Below are positions 1-10,097 of a stretch of DNA of 64,000 bases, piece by piece (position 1 is the first letter of the stretch; each line of letters opens with the position of its first letter). The notes under the pieces are model-generated. The model had not been told where the DNA came from. It saw only the letters and a program-made list of their open reading frames with translations, and did no database searches. Source of the stretch: Petrosia ficiformis. Its lineage: Eukaryota > Porifera > Demospongiae > Haplosclerida > Petrosiidae. The DNA lies in assembly GCA_947044365.1 (NCBI GenBank), contig OX345645.1, positions 2,656,856 through 2,720,855 on the forward strand, written 5' to 3'. Both the position numbers and the translations under genes were made by a program.

Positions 1-325
1 ATCCAGCCCCGTGTGGGGCAGTTCCAGCCAACCTAATCCAGTGTTCCAGTTTCCCAGTTTTAGTCTTCCTGATCCAGTGCTTCGGTTCCAGTCTACTTCA
101 TCCAGTGCTCTGGTTCCGTGCAGTCTGCCTTATCCAGTGCTCCAGTTCCAATTTACCTCATCCATTGTTCTGGTTTCACATATACAGTCTGCCTCATCCA
201 GTGCTCATTGGTCTCTTGATTCAAGTCACTAGTTCCAGCCCTGTATGGGGCAGTTCTAGCCTAACCTAATTCAGTGCTCCAGTTCCAATCTACCTCATCC
301 AGAACTCTGGTTCCATGCAGTCCGG
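1..325. repeat. Degenerate minisatellite, about 50-60 bp unit
   Basis: Imperfect repeats of a unit built from TCCAGTGCTCCAGTTCCA and CTACCTCATCCAGTGCTCTG recur across the first 325 bases. The unit has no conserved reading frame, so the short open frame over it is a by-product of the repetition. Confidence 0.7.
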
Positions 326-503
326 AAGACTTAATTTCTTGAGTCTATTTCTGTTTTGTACATGTCATATATGGCACAAAATTGGTACGCCTGGACTATA
401 TATACCTACTTCGCTCACCACTGGCGCAATATTTTAGTTTTACTTGGCAGTAATGGAGAACGTAAGTCTAAAAGAGATCTTTTAAATGCATCTGTACCAG
501 GAT
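326..503. other. Unassigned intergenic stretch
   Basis: No supportable gene. A TATATATA run near 397 is followed by an ATG at 453 whose third codon abuts a GTAAGT, which could be a tiny first exon, but no matching downstream exon was found. Confidence 0.4.
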
Positions 504-970
504 ATTGTGAACTAGTCTCGCGGGCCACGACCTAATCCGAACGAGGAAACGGTCTGGTGACTCTTGTTGAAAGGTCGTTGGCTACAGCCGATTTTGGTCG
601 TGACCAATCAGATTTAGTGATTGCTATATTTACCGCATTCCACGCTTCGGTGTTAGTTTTCACACTTCTGTATGGAAAATGTCGTCAAAGAAGTTTGGTA
701 TAAAGAAATCGATTGACATAGCAGTAAGGATTATGAATAACTCTTCTGCTTCCTCGCTTCTCCACACTCACTGAGCAACACAAACAAATATCTCCCATCC
801 ATATTTTCACAGCTACAATAATACCACTAATAATAATTATTGAAAGTGTTAAACTAACTGCGGATGTAATTATCATTCCATTGTGTAACGACCTTTCAAC
901 GAGAGTCACCAGACTGTTTCCTCGTAACCTCGTTCGGATTAGGTCGTGGCCCGCGAGACTAATTGTGAAC
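504..970. mobile_element. 449-bp inverted-repeat element with 9-bp target duplication (Mutator-like MITE)
   Basis: The element runs 513-961 and begins TAGTCTCGCGGGCCACGACC; the right end is its reverse complement. The inverted arms continue with small gaps for about 70 bp. It is flanked by the exact 9-bp direct repeat ATTGTGAAC (504-512 and 962-970). Nine-base duplications and long inverted ends are typical of Mutator-like elements. No coding capacity is visible. A 57-bp relative lies at 9485-9541. Confidence 0.85.
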
Positions 971-2344
971 CTCTACTCAATGACCTATCTTTTTAAATAC
1001 ACACAATATATAATAATAATTATATATAACTATTATATTATATATAATTTATACGAATGCATAAACTGTGACAATTAGAGTAAGCCACCAATTGTTGGAC
1101 ATATCTATTTTCGGACAGTCATATCACGCAAACGCAAAAACATACAGCTGTCATTCTTGGACCACTGGAAGAGTTACTGTGCAGCTATGTGTGTACCAAA
1201 AATCACCTGCAAAAGGTGATGTATGCAAGCTGTGCAGAGGCAAATCCTGCACCGTCCGAATTAAGCAAACATCGGATAGATAAATCAAAAGACGGACTGT
1301 ATGTTGTAAACGTTAAGACAAAGGCATATGAATCATCTATTCCCTGTATGAAGTAGAACAACTCATCTTCTAATAAATCTCCAAGACTTGTCTTCTGTCA
1401 CTCCTTTATTGTCGTCATCAATGACTATCATAAAATTGCTGTAATTTCGGAAGTGCGCATGCTCAATGATTGGCCACATTATACTGCAGGACAGCAGGAG
1501 TTGTTCCAGGAAGTTCTTTTCAGCATTGAACCTCACTAACCTGCACTCTTGGATCTAAGTTTTTATCAACTTTGTCTTATATTGTAAGACAAATAGAAGA
1601 TATGTCAGTAAGTCACTAGTTGGGCAAAGTGTATGTGTTAAAGTACAGATACATGTATATGTGTTTGAAACACTGATGCACTAAACTCTACCAAAAGAAG
1701 GGAGTAGGGCTATTTTTATGGTAATGGCATTTTGACATTTCAGATTCCATTTGAAAAAATATTTGTAAACATACAATAACCCCAGAATTGGACCCAAATA
1801 CAAACATTTACGTATTAAATTTTGTTTGGGAATGTTTATGGTCTATTTGCCTGGTTATGTATCTGTGCATGTATACGACGTGTCCCTCAATTCTAGGGTG
1901 TAGACATTTCGTAGGTTCACAAATCATTACTATAGCCTGGCCCAATGGCATTGTGGGTTCACTTCTGGATACATTTTATTATATTTATAATTTAGCAAAT
2001 GTGTACAAGTATCACTAGCTAAAAAGCCAAAGCAATACTAATGTAAAAGTAGGCAGCAGTGTGGTTATTAATTACCTTTTGGCTGTATGTGGTTTAACTA
2101 CTTGATGGTTATTTCGACACTCCAGTTGGTATAATAATATATGATGACTGACTGGAGATGATATATTTTATATTATATATTGAAATAATTGTATAATTAT
2201 TATATCTTTTACTTCATTTAGATCACTGATTATCCCATCTTGAGTGAAAGGATTATAGTATCACAATTATGTGATCGATTGGATGACTTTTCTATCACAA
2301 ATTCTCACAGACCCAAATGCTATCACACTTATGAAGATATAAAC

Positions 2345-5300
2345 ATGGTGAAAGCTATGACTGCAGTGGAAAATGGAATGTCACTGCGACGGGCTGCCGA
2401 AATGTTTGGTGTACCAAAATCAAGTCTTCATGACCGGACATCTGGGAAAATCCAACATGGAGCTAGACCTGGACCACCTTCATATTTAACATTGGAACAA
2501 GAAGGGGAGCTGGTGAACTTTTTGATTCGTTGTGCCGATATTGGATACCCACATACAGTTGCACAAGTAATTGCATTAGTACAGCTAATTGTTGATCAGA
2601 AGGGTATAAAACGCTCTGTAACTCATGGCTGGTGGCAGAGATTTTGTGAACGCCACAAGGAAATATCACTACGTACTGCAGTACCACTAGCAATTGCTAG
2701 AGCAAAGGCAACAAATCATGAAACAATGGGGAGATATTTTGATATGCTGGAAGATACCTTAAAGGAAAATTTTTTTTTTAATAATCCTATGCGTATCTAC
2801 AATTGTGATGAAACTGGGATGCCATTGAACCCAAAGGGTGTCAAAGTGGTTGCGAAAACAGGCTGTAAGAATGTAAGCTCTATCTCTGGTGACACCAAGA
2901 CACAGATTACTGTGCTAGCTTGTACATGTGCTACTGGTATTGCTCTACCACCACTAGTCATCTTCGATAGGAAAACCTTAAACCCCGAGATGACAGTTGG
3001 AGAAATACCTGGAACCCTTTACGGACTGTCAAAAACGGGCTGGATTAACAGAGAGTTATTTTTCCAGTGGTTTTATCGTCATTTTCTTGTGTACTGTCCT
3101 CCAATAAGACCTTTACTTCTACTAATGGATGGGCATTCTAGTCATTACTGTCCAGATGTTATTACAGCAGCAGCTCAAGAAAAGGTAATTCTTTTCACAT
3201 TACCTCCTCACACAACACATCTTGCTCAACCATTGGATGTAGGCTGTTTCAGTCCATTAAAGTCCTGTTGGAAGCAGGTTTGCCACAATTTTTATAAACG
3301 TAATCCAGGAAGAGTAGTTTCACGATATGATTTTTCACATCTATTTGGTGAAGCTTGGATGTTAGCAATGTCTCAAAAAAACATTAGAGCTGGATTTAGT
3401 GCAGCGGGTGTATATCCTTTCAACCCCAGAAAGGTCCAAGATCAAATACACAAAGAAAACCCTTCCGCATTTCACCCCGAATCACTGCCACACCGTACGG
3501 GACTGGCATACATTCCTTTGTACAGTCCAGTATGTGATAAACGTTCGAAATATTCACCATATTATGAGCAATCTACTACCACATTATCAGATGTAAATGC
3601 CTCATTTAAATCATTCTATGATTATAATGATGAACTGGAACCCACAACAGCAATATCTCCATCCGATAGGTCATTATCATTAGGAGATATCAATCATGTC
3701 AATGAAGATTCTTTGACTATCATGCCACTTAGAAAAGCCTCTTCAATCAGCCAGTTTTTGAGCACTCCAAAGCCTCCACCAATGAAGTGCCAGAAGACTG
3801 CAGGAAAGGTACTCACTAGCATTGAAAATATTGAAGCTATTAAAGAAAAAGAAAGAATAAAGCAAGAGAAAATAGATGAGAAAGAAAAACGAAAAGTAGC
3901 TAGAGCGAAGGCTAAGGAAGCCAAAGCATCAGCTAAACAGCAAAGAACCTGTAGAGGTGTGTCAGTGTGTGGTCCTGAAACTAGTGACAGTGGTCTAGAA
4001 AATGAAGACAATGAAGTTAAAAACAAAACAGGAAGTAAGTTATTTTGTTATTTCTGGATATATATGTACATGGATGTTTGGCATACTATAGGTAAGAAGC
4101 AGGTAACTCGTAAAACTAGAGGTGTGTGTGATGAAGACAGTTTAGTAGAAATGAAAACAGGAAGTAAGTTATTTTGTTATTTCTGGATATATATGTACAT
4201 GGATGTTTGGCATACTATAGGTAAGAAGCAGGTAACTCGTAAAACTAGAGGTGTGTGTGATGAAGACAGTTTAGTGGAAACAAAAACAGGAAGTAAGTTA
4301 TTTTGTTATTTCTGGATATATATGTACATGAATGTTTGGCATACTATAGGTAAGAAGCAGGTAACTCGTAAAACTAGAGGTGTGTGTGATGAAGACAGTT
4401 TAGTGGAAACAAAAACAGGAAGTAAGTTATTTTGTTATTTCTGGATATATATGTACATGGATGTTTGGCATACTACAGGTAAGAAGCAGGTAACTCGTAA
4501 AACTAGAGGTGTGTGTGATGAAGACAGTTTAGTAGAAATGAAAACAGGAAGTAAGTTATTTTGTTATTTCTGGATATATATGTACATGGATGTTTGGCAT
4601 ACTATAGGTAAGAAGCAGGTAATTCGTAAAACTAGAGGTGTGTGTGATGAAGACAGTTTAGTGGAAACAAAAACAGGAAGTAAGTTATTTTGTTATTTCT
4701 GGATATATATGTACATGAATGTTTGGCATACTATAGGTAAGAAGCAGGTAACTCGTAAAACTGGAGGTGTCTCTGATGAGGGCAGTTTAGTCAAATGTCT
4801 CTCTGAGAAAGACAAGAGAGTAGCAAGAAGTAAGTAGTCATGAATGGCTGTGTGTATAGGTAATATATTATATATACTATGTGTTGCAGTCAACAAAGAA
4901 CCTACCACTGTGGAATTGTCGTCAGATAATACTGACGAGGATCATCTTGATGTTGATGGAGCAGTTTTGGCCAATATGTCACTACTGTTGAATGGGGAAG
5001 AACTAACATGTACATTTATTATTCGTTATCAACTGTTATTAAGAGATCGGTTTGCCATTGGTGGGTTGGAAGACCCAGCATATGGTAAAGAGTATAATTT
5101 TTCCACTCAGAGGGGACGTTTTGTGCAGATTCTTCATGTGAATTGTAATCATTGGATCACTGTGTCTAATATTAATTGCAGATCAGGTATTACTGTATTT
5201 TGTAATTATTATATGGGGTTGGAATTAGTGATGAGCAATATGTAATGATATATGGAAATATCGATATTTTTGTTGAATATCGTGATACAATATTAGGTTT

Positions 5301-6209
5301 TGAGTGTATCGATACACTGGAATGGAGAGTTTATTAAACATTTTTTTTCTAATTTGATAACTAAAAGTAATTATAACAAGCTAGTGTGCATAACTTTCAT
5401 TGATTTCTTTTACCATTTCTTGACAAATACATCCAAATAGGAGGGGATTTATTTACATTTTAAGTGTTTCAATATTATTTCAAATATCATGATACTGTAG
5501 CGTATCATGATATTTTTGGCAGTGATACGCAATAGTGGTATCGCACATCCCTAGTTGGAATGTGTATTTTACATACAAAACACTATAACAATAGCATTAA
5601 GAATGCTATCTTATTACTAGTGTGTGCTATGATTTTATATGGTGGTGAGAATTATAAGTTTAGGTTTCCATGTACAGTGTATAATCAAATTATTTACTTA
5701 CAGGTGTACAAATCTTTGACAGTATAAGTGATGAAAGTATAAGTGATGACACAATATGTCAAATTTGTAGTATTGTACGGACACCGAGAAGAAGCATCAA
5801 GATTGAACTTATTAATGTTTGCAAACAGAGTGGAATTAAAGATTGTGGATTATATGCATTGGCATATGCGACCACATTATGTGATGGTGAAATGCCTCAC
5901 ACGAAAGACTACATTCAAAGTGAATTGAGAAACCACCTGTATAATTGTTTACAAAGATCAACAGCATTACCATTTCCATCAGTACACCGCCATTTGGAAC
6001 CTGGTCAGGTTGTAAAGAAAGAAATACCTGTTATTGTCCATTGCAGTTGTCGTCTACCAGAAACTCCAACCATTAGAATGATAGAATGTACTAACTGTGA
6101 TGTATGGTTTCACGAAATGTGTGAAGTAATTAATCCCAAAGCATGGGATGATGAATCATATGCTTGGTTATGCAGTAAATGTTACAGAAAAAGAAAAGAA
6201 CAATTGTAG
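2345..6209 (+). CDS. pogo-like DDD transposase fused to Ulp1-type protease and PHD finger
   Basis: Predicted mobile-element protein of 981 aa if all introns are removed. Exons: 2345-4034, 4092-4163, 4221-4292, 4350-4421, 4479-4550, 4608-4679, 4737-4829, 4890-5186, 5704-6209; all junctions are phase 1 and stay in frame. The first exon has a psq-type helix-turn-helix (SLRRAAEMFGVPKSSL), a CENP-B-like segment and a DDE_1 domain with acidic residues at CDETGM (2807), LMDGHSSHY (3128) and QPLDVGCFSP (3236), then a lysine/glutamate-rich helix. The middle is six 24-residue repeats. The C-terminal half has the Ulp1/C48 triad: His in NHWITVS (about 5148), Asp in FDS (about 5718), Cys in KDCGLYALAYA (about 5851). 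It ends in a C4HC3 PHD finger (CSC, CTNC, HEMC, CSKC). An acceptor at 2219-2221 with open frame beyond it suggests a further 5' exon, so the start is provisional. The fusion is seen from frame continuity; its expression is inferred. Confidence 0.85.
4035..4829 (+). repeat. Six-copy tandem duplication of an exon plus intron (129-bp unit)
   Basis: Units of 129 bp each contain a 57-bp stretch that begins GTAAGT and ends ACTATAG or ACTACAG, followed by a 72-bp exon. Intron copies start at 4035, 4164, 4293, 4422, 4551 and 4680. The 57-bp segments have no in-frame stop, so retention or removal both keep the frame. Spliced product: repeats of KKQVTRKTRGVCDEDSLVE plus a five-residue linker such as MKTGS. 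The copies are almost identical, which points to very recent expansion. Confidence 0.88.
5218..5561. mobile_element. hAT-like MITE nested in the transposase intron
   Basis: Element 5226-5553 (328 bp) starts TAGTGATGAG and ends CACATCCCTA, imperfect inverted ends. The 8-bp direct repeat GTTGGAAT flanks it (5218-5225, 5554-5561), as expected for hAT transposition. The interior is AT-rich with repeated GATATCG/CGATA palindromic motifs and no coding capacity. Confidence 0.8.
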
Positions 6210-6654
6210 TTACTGGAAATTCATGTAAAGAAACAATTGAGTTTGAGTTAATTATTAATAATATTTCATAATGGGCGTGGCCGAATATACCGCATATTGT
6301 CTGTGGTAACTCGCTACAATGGAATGAAAAGCCTAGAAGACCAGGCTTAGACATTGTTTAGAGAATAACTGACACTACTTCATACATGCAACAAATAATC
6401 TATTTGCTTCTCTTTTAAGGTCTACAGGAGAGGATCCGTATTTTGATATGTTTATCCGACGTTTGCTTGATTCGGACGGTCAGGATTTGTAGCCATAAAG
6501 TTTACGTATTTCATCATCGGTAGCTCATTTTTGGTATGCATACAGCTAAGGTTCAAATCTTACTGTGATCCAAAAATGAGAGCCCTGCGTGCTTGCATTT
6601 GCATAATTTGAATGTCCGAAATTAGATATGTCCAACAATCGGTGGCTTACTCTA

Positions 6655-6773
6655 TAATGTTTATAAACACATATATAAGTCAGACTTTGGCATAATTAAT
6701 TTTAGTCTACACCATCACTGTTTACATAGGGTGTGATTGATTAGATAATTAGCAAATAGCTGGCTGTTTGGAG
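6655..6773 (+). promoter_or_regulatory. Likely core promoter of the MFS gene
   Basis: TATATAAG at 6672-6679 lies about 100 bp before the ATG at 6774, in the 119-bp gap between the transposon's right flank and the coding sequence. It is the only promoter-like motif seen there; a start site has not been shown. Confidence 0.45.
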
Positions 6774-9188
6774 ATGGTGTTATATGCTTCAATCTGTGTC
6801 TACTGGAAATGGCCAAAAGTACTTTGGAAGTTTCAACTTGTACTAGTACTCGCCTCATGCTTTCTCATTCATCTAGCACTCGGATCTTTGTACACAAGTG
6901 GAAATTTGGTACCATATTTGGTCTCCTATATCCGAGAGCGTTCTCACCCTATGGATTTACGTTATACTGATGGTGCTTATCTATATACTTGTCAAGTAAT
7001 AGGATATGGAAGTACTGTGGTGTTTGGAGGTATTCTGGAGAAAAGATTTGGTCCAAGACTTGTGACATTATTAGCCGGTTTATTCATGTGTGTTAATATA
7101 GCATTAACTTACATAGTAATCCAGTACTCATACTGGTTATTACTATTGACATATGGGTTGATGTATGGTATTGGAAGCGGAATGGGATATATCGGTCCCT
7201 TAGCATGCGCTATGAGATGGTTACCAAATTGGAAAGGAGTGGCTTCCGGTATTGTTGTGTCAGGATATGGGTTAAGCAGCTTTATTTTTAATTTCGTCCA
7301 AACTGGCTATATAAACCCACACAATAAATCACCAAATGATATTCCTTATTCAGATAACCCTGACGAAACATATTTCAGTCAGCCAGAAATATTGAATGCA
7401 GTTCCAAATGTGTTCCTTGTACTTAGTGCTTGCTATGCAACTATGCTTGTTATTGGATCAGTATTTCTAGTCAATCCTCCTCCTCAGTATAGTATGGAAA
7501 CAGATGGCAAAAAGAAAGATCATAAAGAACCTATGGATAAAAAGATTGGAAAGGGAGAGGTCATATCTGAATCTACGATTTCATTGGAGGAAAATGTGGA
7601 AACCAATGACGTAACTGTAGTAGAATATGATGACAACAAACAAAATCATATTGAGCTTGTACATAGCACCATTGAACACCACATGCATATGTCTGATCCT
7701 CAGTTGGAAAATGCTGGTGATACAACAGTATCAGATTATAGTGACAAGAAACAAAATTGTTTTGAGCTTGTAGATAGTACCATTGAACAGTACATGTCTG
7801 ACTCTCAGACCACAGCAAAGGAGAATGCATGTGACGTAACTGTAGTAGAATATGATGCAATCAATGACAAGAAACAAAATCATATTGAGCTTGTACATAG
7901 CACCATTAAACAGCACATGCATATGTCTGATCCTCAGTTAGAAAATGCCGGTGACACAACAGTATTAGATTATAGTGACAAGAAACAAAATTGTTTTGAA
8001 CTTGTAGACAAACAGAATATATCTGATTCTTGGACCACAGCAAAGGAGAATGCAGGTAACATACATGTAACAGTAGTAGAATGTGATGGTAAGAAACATG
8101 AACCCATTGGTACATTTGAACAGGACGGGGCAGATTCTCAGACTACAGAGAATGCAGAATCTTTAATCTGTAGCAAGAAAATTGAACCTGAAGAATGCAG
8201 CATAGAGGAGGACAAGTGTGATTGTCAGCCTACATCAGGGGATCTGGAAAATGTAGACTCAGTAATAGGAAATAATAAATGTGAACCTACCATATCAATT
8301 AAATTTGGAGGAAATACTGAAATTAAATTTTATTACGAGACAATTTCTCCTAGTGAAAGCAAAAACTCAACTAGCGAAAATGGGTTTGTGACAAATATGA
8401 AAACAGATGTTGAGACAGAGTCTAAGATCAATAATGAAAATTTGGTATCCAATAGTGCTGTTAATAGTTCGAATTCTGCCAAGTCAGACAAAAAGCATTG
8501 TAAAAAAAGCATTCCAAGTAGTAATGTAGTATGTGATGTTACACCAAAACAAATGCTTACTAAATTCAACTTCTATGTACTTTGGATCATGTTCTTCTTT
8601 GCAGGAGTTATATCTGCATTTATACTATCTCTTTATAAAGCATATGGACTGGAAGAAATCACAAAAGATGACTTCTTTTTAACAATTGTAGGAAGTGTTG
8701 GTGCAGTTGCCAGTCAACTGGGACGTTTGGGGTTTGGTATCTTGGCTGATTTCACAAGTTACAACTTTGTACTTGTACTTCAAGGTGCAGTAATGAGTAG
8801 CTTCTTGTTAACACTTTACATAACTTCTGTAGTAGGCAGAATAATGTTCTTGTTCTGGATATTTGTCATCTTTTTTTGTCATGGAGGCTATCAGTCTATT
8901 TTCCCAACAGCCACAGCAAGACTATTTGGACAGAAGCATATAAGTGTTAACTTTGGATTGCTAACTCTCTCTCAAGCTGCCGGTGGGTTAGTTGCTGGTT
9001 TTATATCTGAATACTTAGTGACAGTGATAGATTGGTATGGTGTATTTTTTATTATTGGTGGACTAAGCTGTTTAGAGTACATTTTAGCTTTATTGTTAAG
9101 ACACAAAAGGTACAATGAAGTTCATAAAGGTAGTTTGGATCAATCATCAATTCGCATGGAGGCTGTGAATCCACTATCAACTGTCTAG
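6774..9188 (+). CDS. MFS transporter, monocarboxylate/oxalate-formate antiporter-like
   Basis: An 804-aa intronless membrane carrier of the major facilitator superfamily, probably moving an organic anion across a membrane; the substrate cannot be read from sequence. Residues about 15-235 form six membrane segments (FQLVLVLASCFLIHLALGS, the glycine-rich GYGSTVVFGG, YWLLLLTYGLMYGIGSGMGY). FGPRL after the second helix fits the MFS inter-helix position. Residues about 595-790 hold six more (FYVLWIMFFFAGVISAFIL, QLGRLGFGILADF, FWIFVIFFCHGGYQSIFP). The cytosolic loop between the halves is about 350 residues, far longer than the usual 30-100, and carries 2.5 copies of a 75-residue repeat. The first ATG in frame is 6774; it is preceded by a TATA motif. 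Lack of introns contrasts with the neighbouring genes and could mean retroposition or old transfer. Confidence 0.85.
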   Translation: MVLYASICVYWKWPKVLWKFQLVLVLASCFLIHLALGSLYTSGNLVPYLVSYIRERSHPMDLRYTDGAYLYTCQVIGYGSTVVFGGILEKRFGPRLVTLLAGLFMCVNIALTYIVIQYSYWLLLLTYGLMYGIGSGMGYIGPLACAMRWLPNWKGVASGIVVSGYGLSSFIFNFVQTGYINPHNKSPNDIPYSDNPDETYFSQPEILNAVPNVFLVLSACYATMLVIGSVFLVNPPPQYSMETDGKKKDHKEPMDKKIGKGEVISESTISLEENVETNDVTVVEYDDNKQNHIELVHSTIEHHMHMSDPQLENAGDTTVSDYSDKKQNCFELVDSTIEQYMSDSQTTAKENACDVTVVEYDAINDKKQNHIELVHSTIKQHMHMSDPQLENAGDTTVLDYSDKKQNCFELVDKQNISDSWTTAKENAGNIHVTVVECDGKKHEPIGTFEQDGADSQTTENAESLICSKKIEPEECSIEEDKCDCQPTSGDLENVDSVIGNNKCEPTISIKFGGNTEIKFYYETISPSESKNSTSENGFVTNMKTDVETESKINNENLVSNSAVNSSNSAKSDKKHCKKSIPSSNVVCDVTPKQMLTKFNFYVLWIMFFFAGVISAFILSLYKAYGLEEITKDDFFLTIVGSVGAVASQLGRLGFGILADFTSYNFVLVLQGAVMSSFLLTLYITSVVGRIMFLFWIFVIFFCHGGYQSIFPTATARLFGQKHISVNFGLLTLSQAAGGLVAGFISEYLVTVIDWYGVFFIIGGLSCLEYILALLLRHKRYNEVHKGSLDQSSIRMEAVNPLSTV
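7611..8110 (+). repeat. 225-bp coding repeat in the transporter loop
   Basis: Copies begin at about 7611, 7836 and 8067 with VTVVEYD or VTVVECD. The first two share KQNHIELVHSTI, MHMSDPQLENAGDTTV and DYSDKKQNCFELVD; the third is truncated and diverged. Period about 75 codons, in frame throughout. Confidence 0.85.
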
Positions 9189-9475
9189 CAAGTAATTTAT
9201 TGCTATTACATGTTTATAGTTATTGTAAAACTGTTCATGGAGATTTGTAGCTAATTTTTTCTTTAATTGTGAGTATATATATAGTAGTTTTTGTTTTCCT
9301 CGTATAACAAGACAAACAATTACAGCTTGTAATTTGTAATTTCGCTATTGTAGAAAGGAAGGTCCACAGATAGTATTAAATATGATTATTGTGAATATCA
9401 TTACAAGTTCTAGATATGCAGTTCATTTTGCTATTATATTGTATTTGCATGCAATTGAATTGGTTATTTTAACAG

Positions 9476-9550
9476 ACCAATACATAGTCTCGCGGGCCAC
9501 GACCTAATCCGAACGAGGTTAGGTCGTGGCCCGCGAGACTAACCAATACA
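9476..9550. mobile_element. 57-bp palindromic relative of the 513-961 element, 9-bp duplication
   Basis: Element 9485-9541 consists of the terminal TAGTCTCGCGGGCCACGACC arm and its reverse complement joined almost directly, with an 11-bp middle (gaps counted by eye). It is flanked by the 9-bp direct repeat ACCAATACA (9476-9484, 9542-9550). It lies about 300 bp past the transporter stop codon. Confidence 0.85.
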
Positions 9551-9858
9551 TAGTTACCTCATTTGCACTTACATTTCCTTCTATACTGCAGTTGAAGAAT
9601 CTTAATAGCTCTTGTGTAAAACTGAACCTATATATTTGAAACTGGTTGCAAGCAGGCATCTAGTATATAATGTATGCAGGAGCTTAGCGAGGATTTGAGA
9701 AAAGTGGGGCAAAGAAGAAAAATATGCGCGCGAAGCGAGCAAGAATTTTCGCATCGGAAGCCACGCCCACTGATCAAAGAAAAGCATGCAGGAACAAGTA
9801 ATAAAGTTCAATAGTGTAAACAATGAAAGTATATCAAAGTTCAACTGAGGTATAACTA

Positions 9859-10080
9859 GTGGCTAGTGCCGGGGTTGCACATTTGAAAACGCCTAGGATG
9901 ACGTCTAGAGAACTCATCAATGACTTCTTCAATGTTGACTGGAATGTCTTGGTGCATGTGAAGCAGAGCTAGACTAGAGAGACGTTCAGTGCTCATAGTA
10001 GACCTAAGGGCTGTTTTGATTCGCTTGAGCCCACTGAAAGACCTTAGAGCAGCCACACCCATGCAATGTTTCTGCAACAT
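9859..10080 (-). pseudogene. hAT transposase dimerisation-domain fragment
   Basis: A minus-strand frame encodes SFSGLKRIKTALRSTMSTER followed by LSSLALLHMHQDIPVN and FSRRHPRR. This is the pattern of the hAT C-terminal dimerisation domain (SFS-LK-IK-LRSTM--ERL--LALL). Only about 70 residues remain; the upstream transposase is missing and is replaced by a 22-bp inverted repeat at 10049-10097, so the gene is broken. Confidence 0.75.
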
Positions 10081-10097
10081 TGCATGGGTGTGGCTGC
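10049..10097. repeat. Perfect 22-bp hairpin at the hAT breakpoint
   Basis: Left arm 10049-10070 and right arm 10076-10097 are exact reverse complements (core CCACACCCATGCAATGTT) with the 5-nt loop TCTGC. It lies exactly where homology to the hAT transposase ends. Confidence 0.85.

Larger units (their letters stand above)
1078..6652 (+). mobile_element. Complete pogo/Tc1-mariner-type DNA transposon with TA duplication
   Basis: Left end GAGTAAGCCACC at 1078 and right end GGTGGCTTACTC at 6652 are inverted copies; about 40 bp match with two differences, then a weaker 25 bp. TA flanks both sides (1076-1077, 6653-6654), the duplication expected of the Tc1/mariner/pogo superfamily. A second inverted pair lies inside, near 1239-1291 and 6438-6490, sharing CCGTCCGAATcAAGCAAAC-like sequence. 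The element encodes one spliced gene at about 2222-6209. Between 1290 and 2220 and between 6210 and 6437 I see no further coding sequence. The intact ends and open reading frames suggest recent activity. One hAT-like MITE is nested in its intron at 5226-5553. Confidence 0.9.

Noticed and set aside
453..461. Tiny first exon ATG GAG AAC followed by GTAAGT
   Set aside because: Sits near a TATA-like run, but no in-phase acceptor links it to the MFS gene or another frame.
4844..5245. Separate small gene starting at the ATG at 4844
   Set aside because: The frame is better explained as an exon of the upstream transposase gene: acceptor at 4889 and phase fit, with catalytic residues continuing into the next exon.
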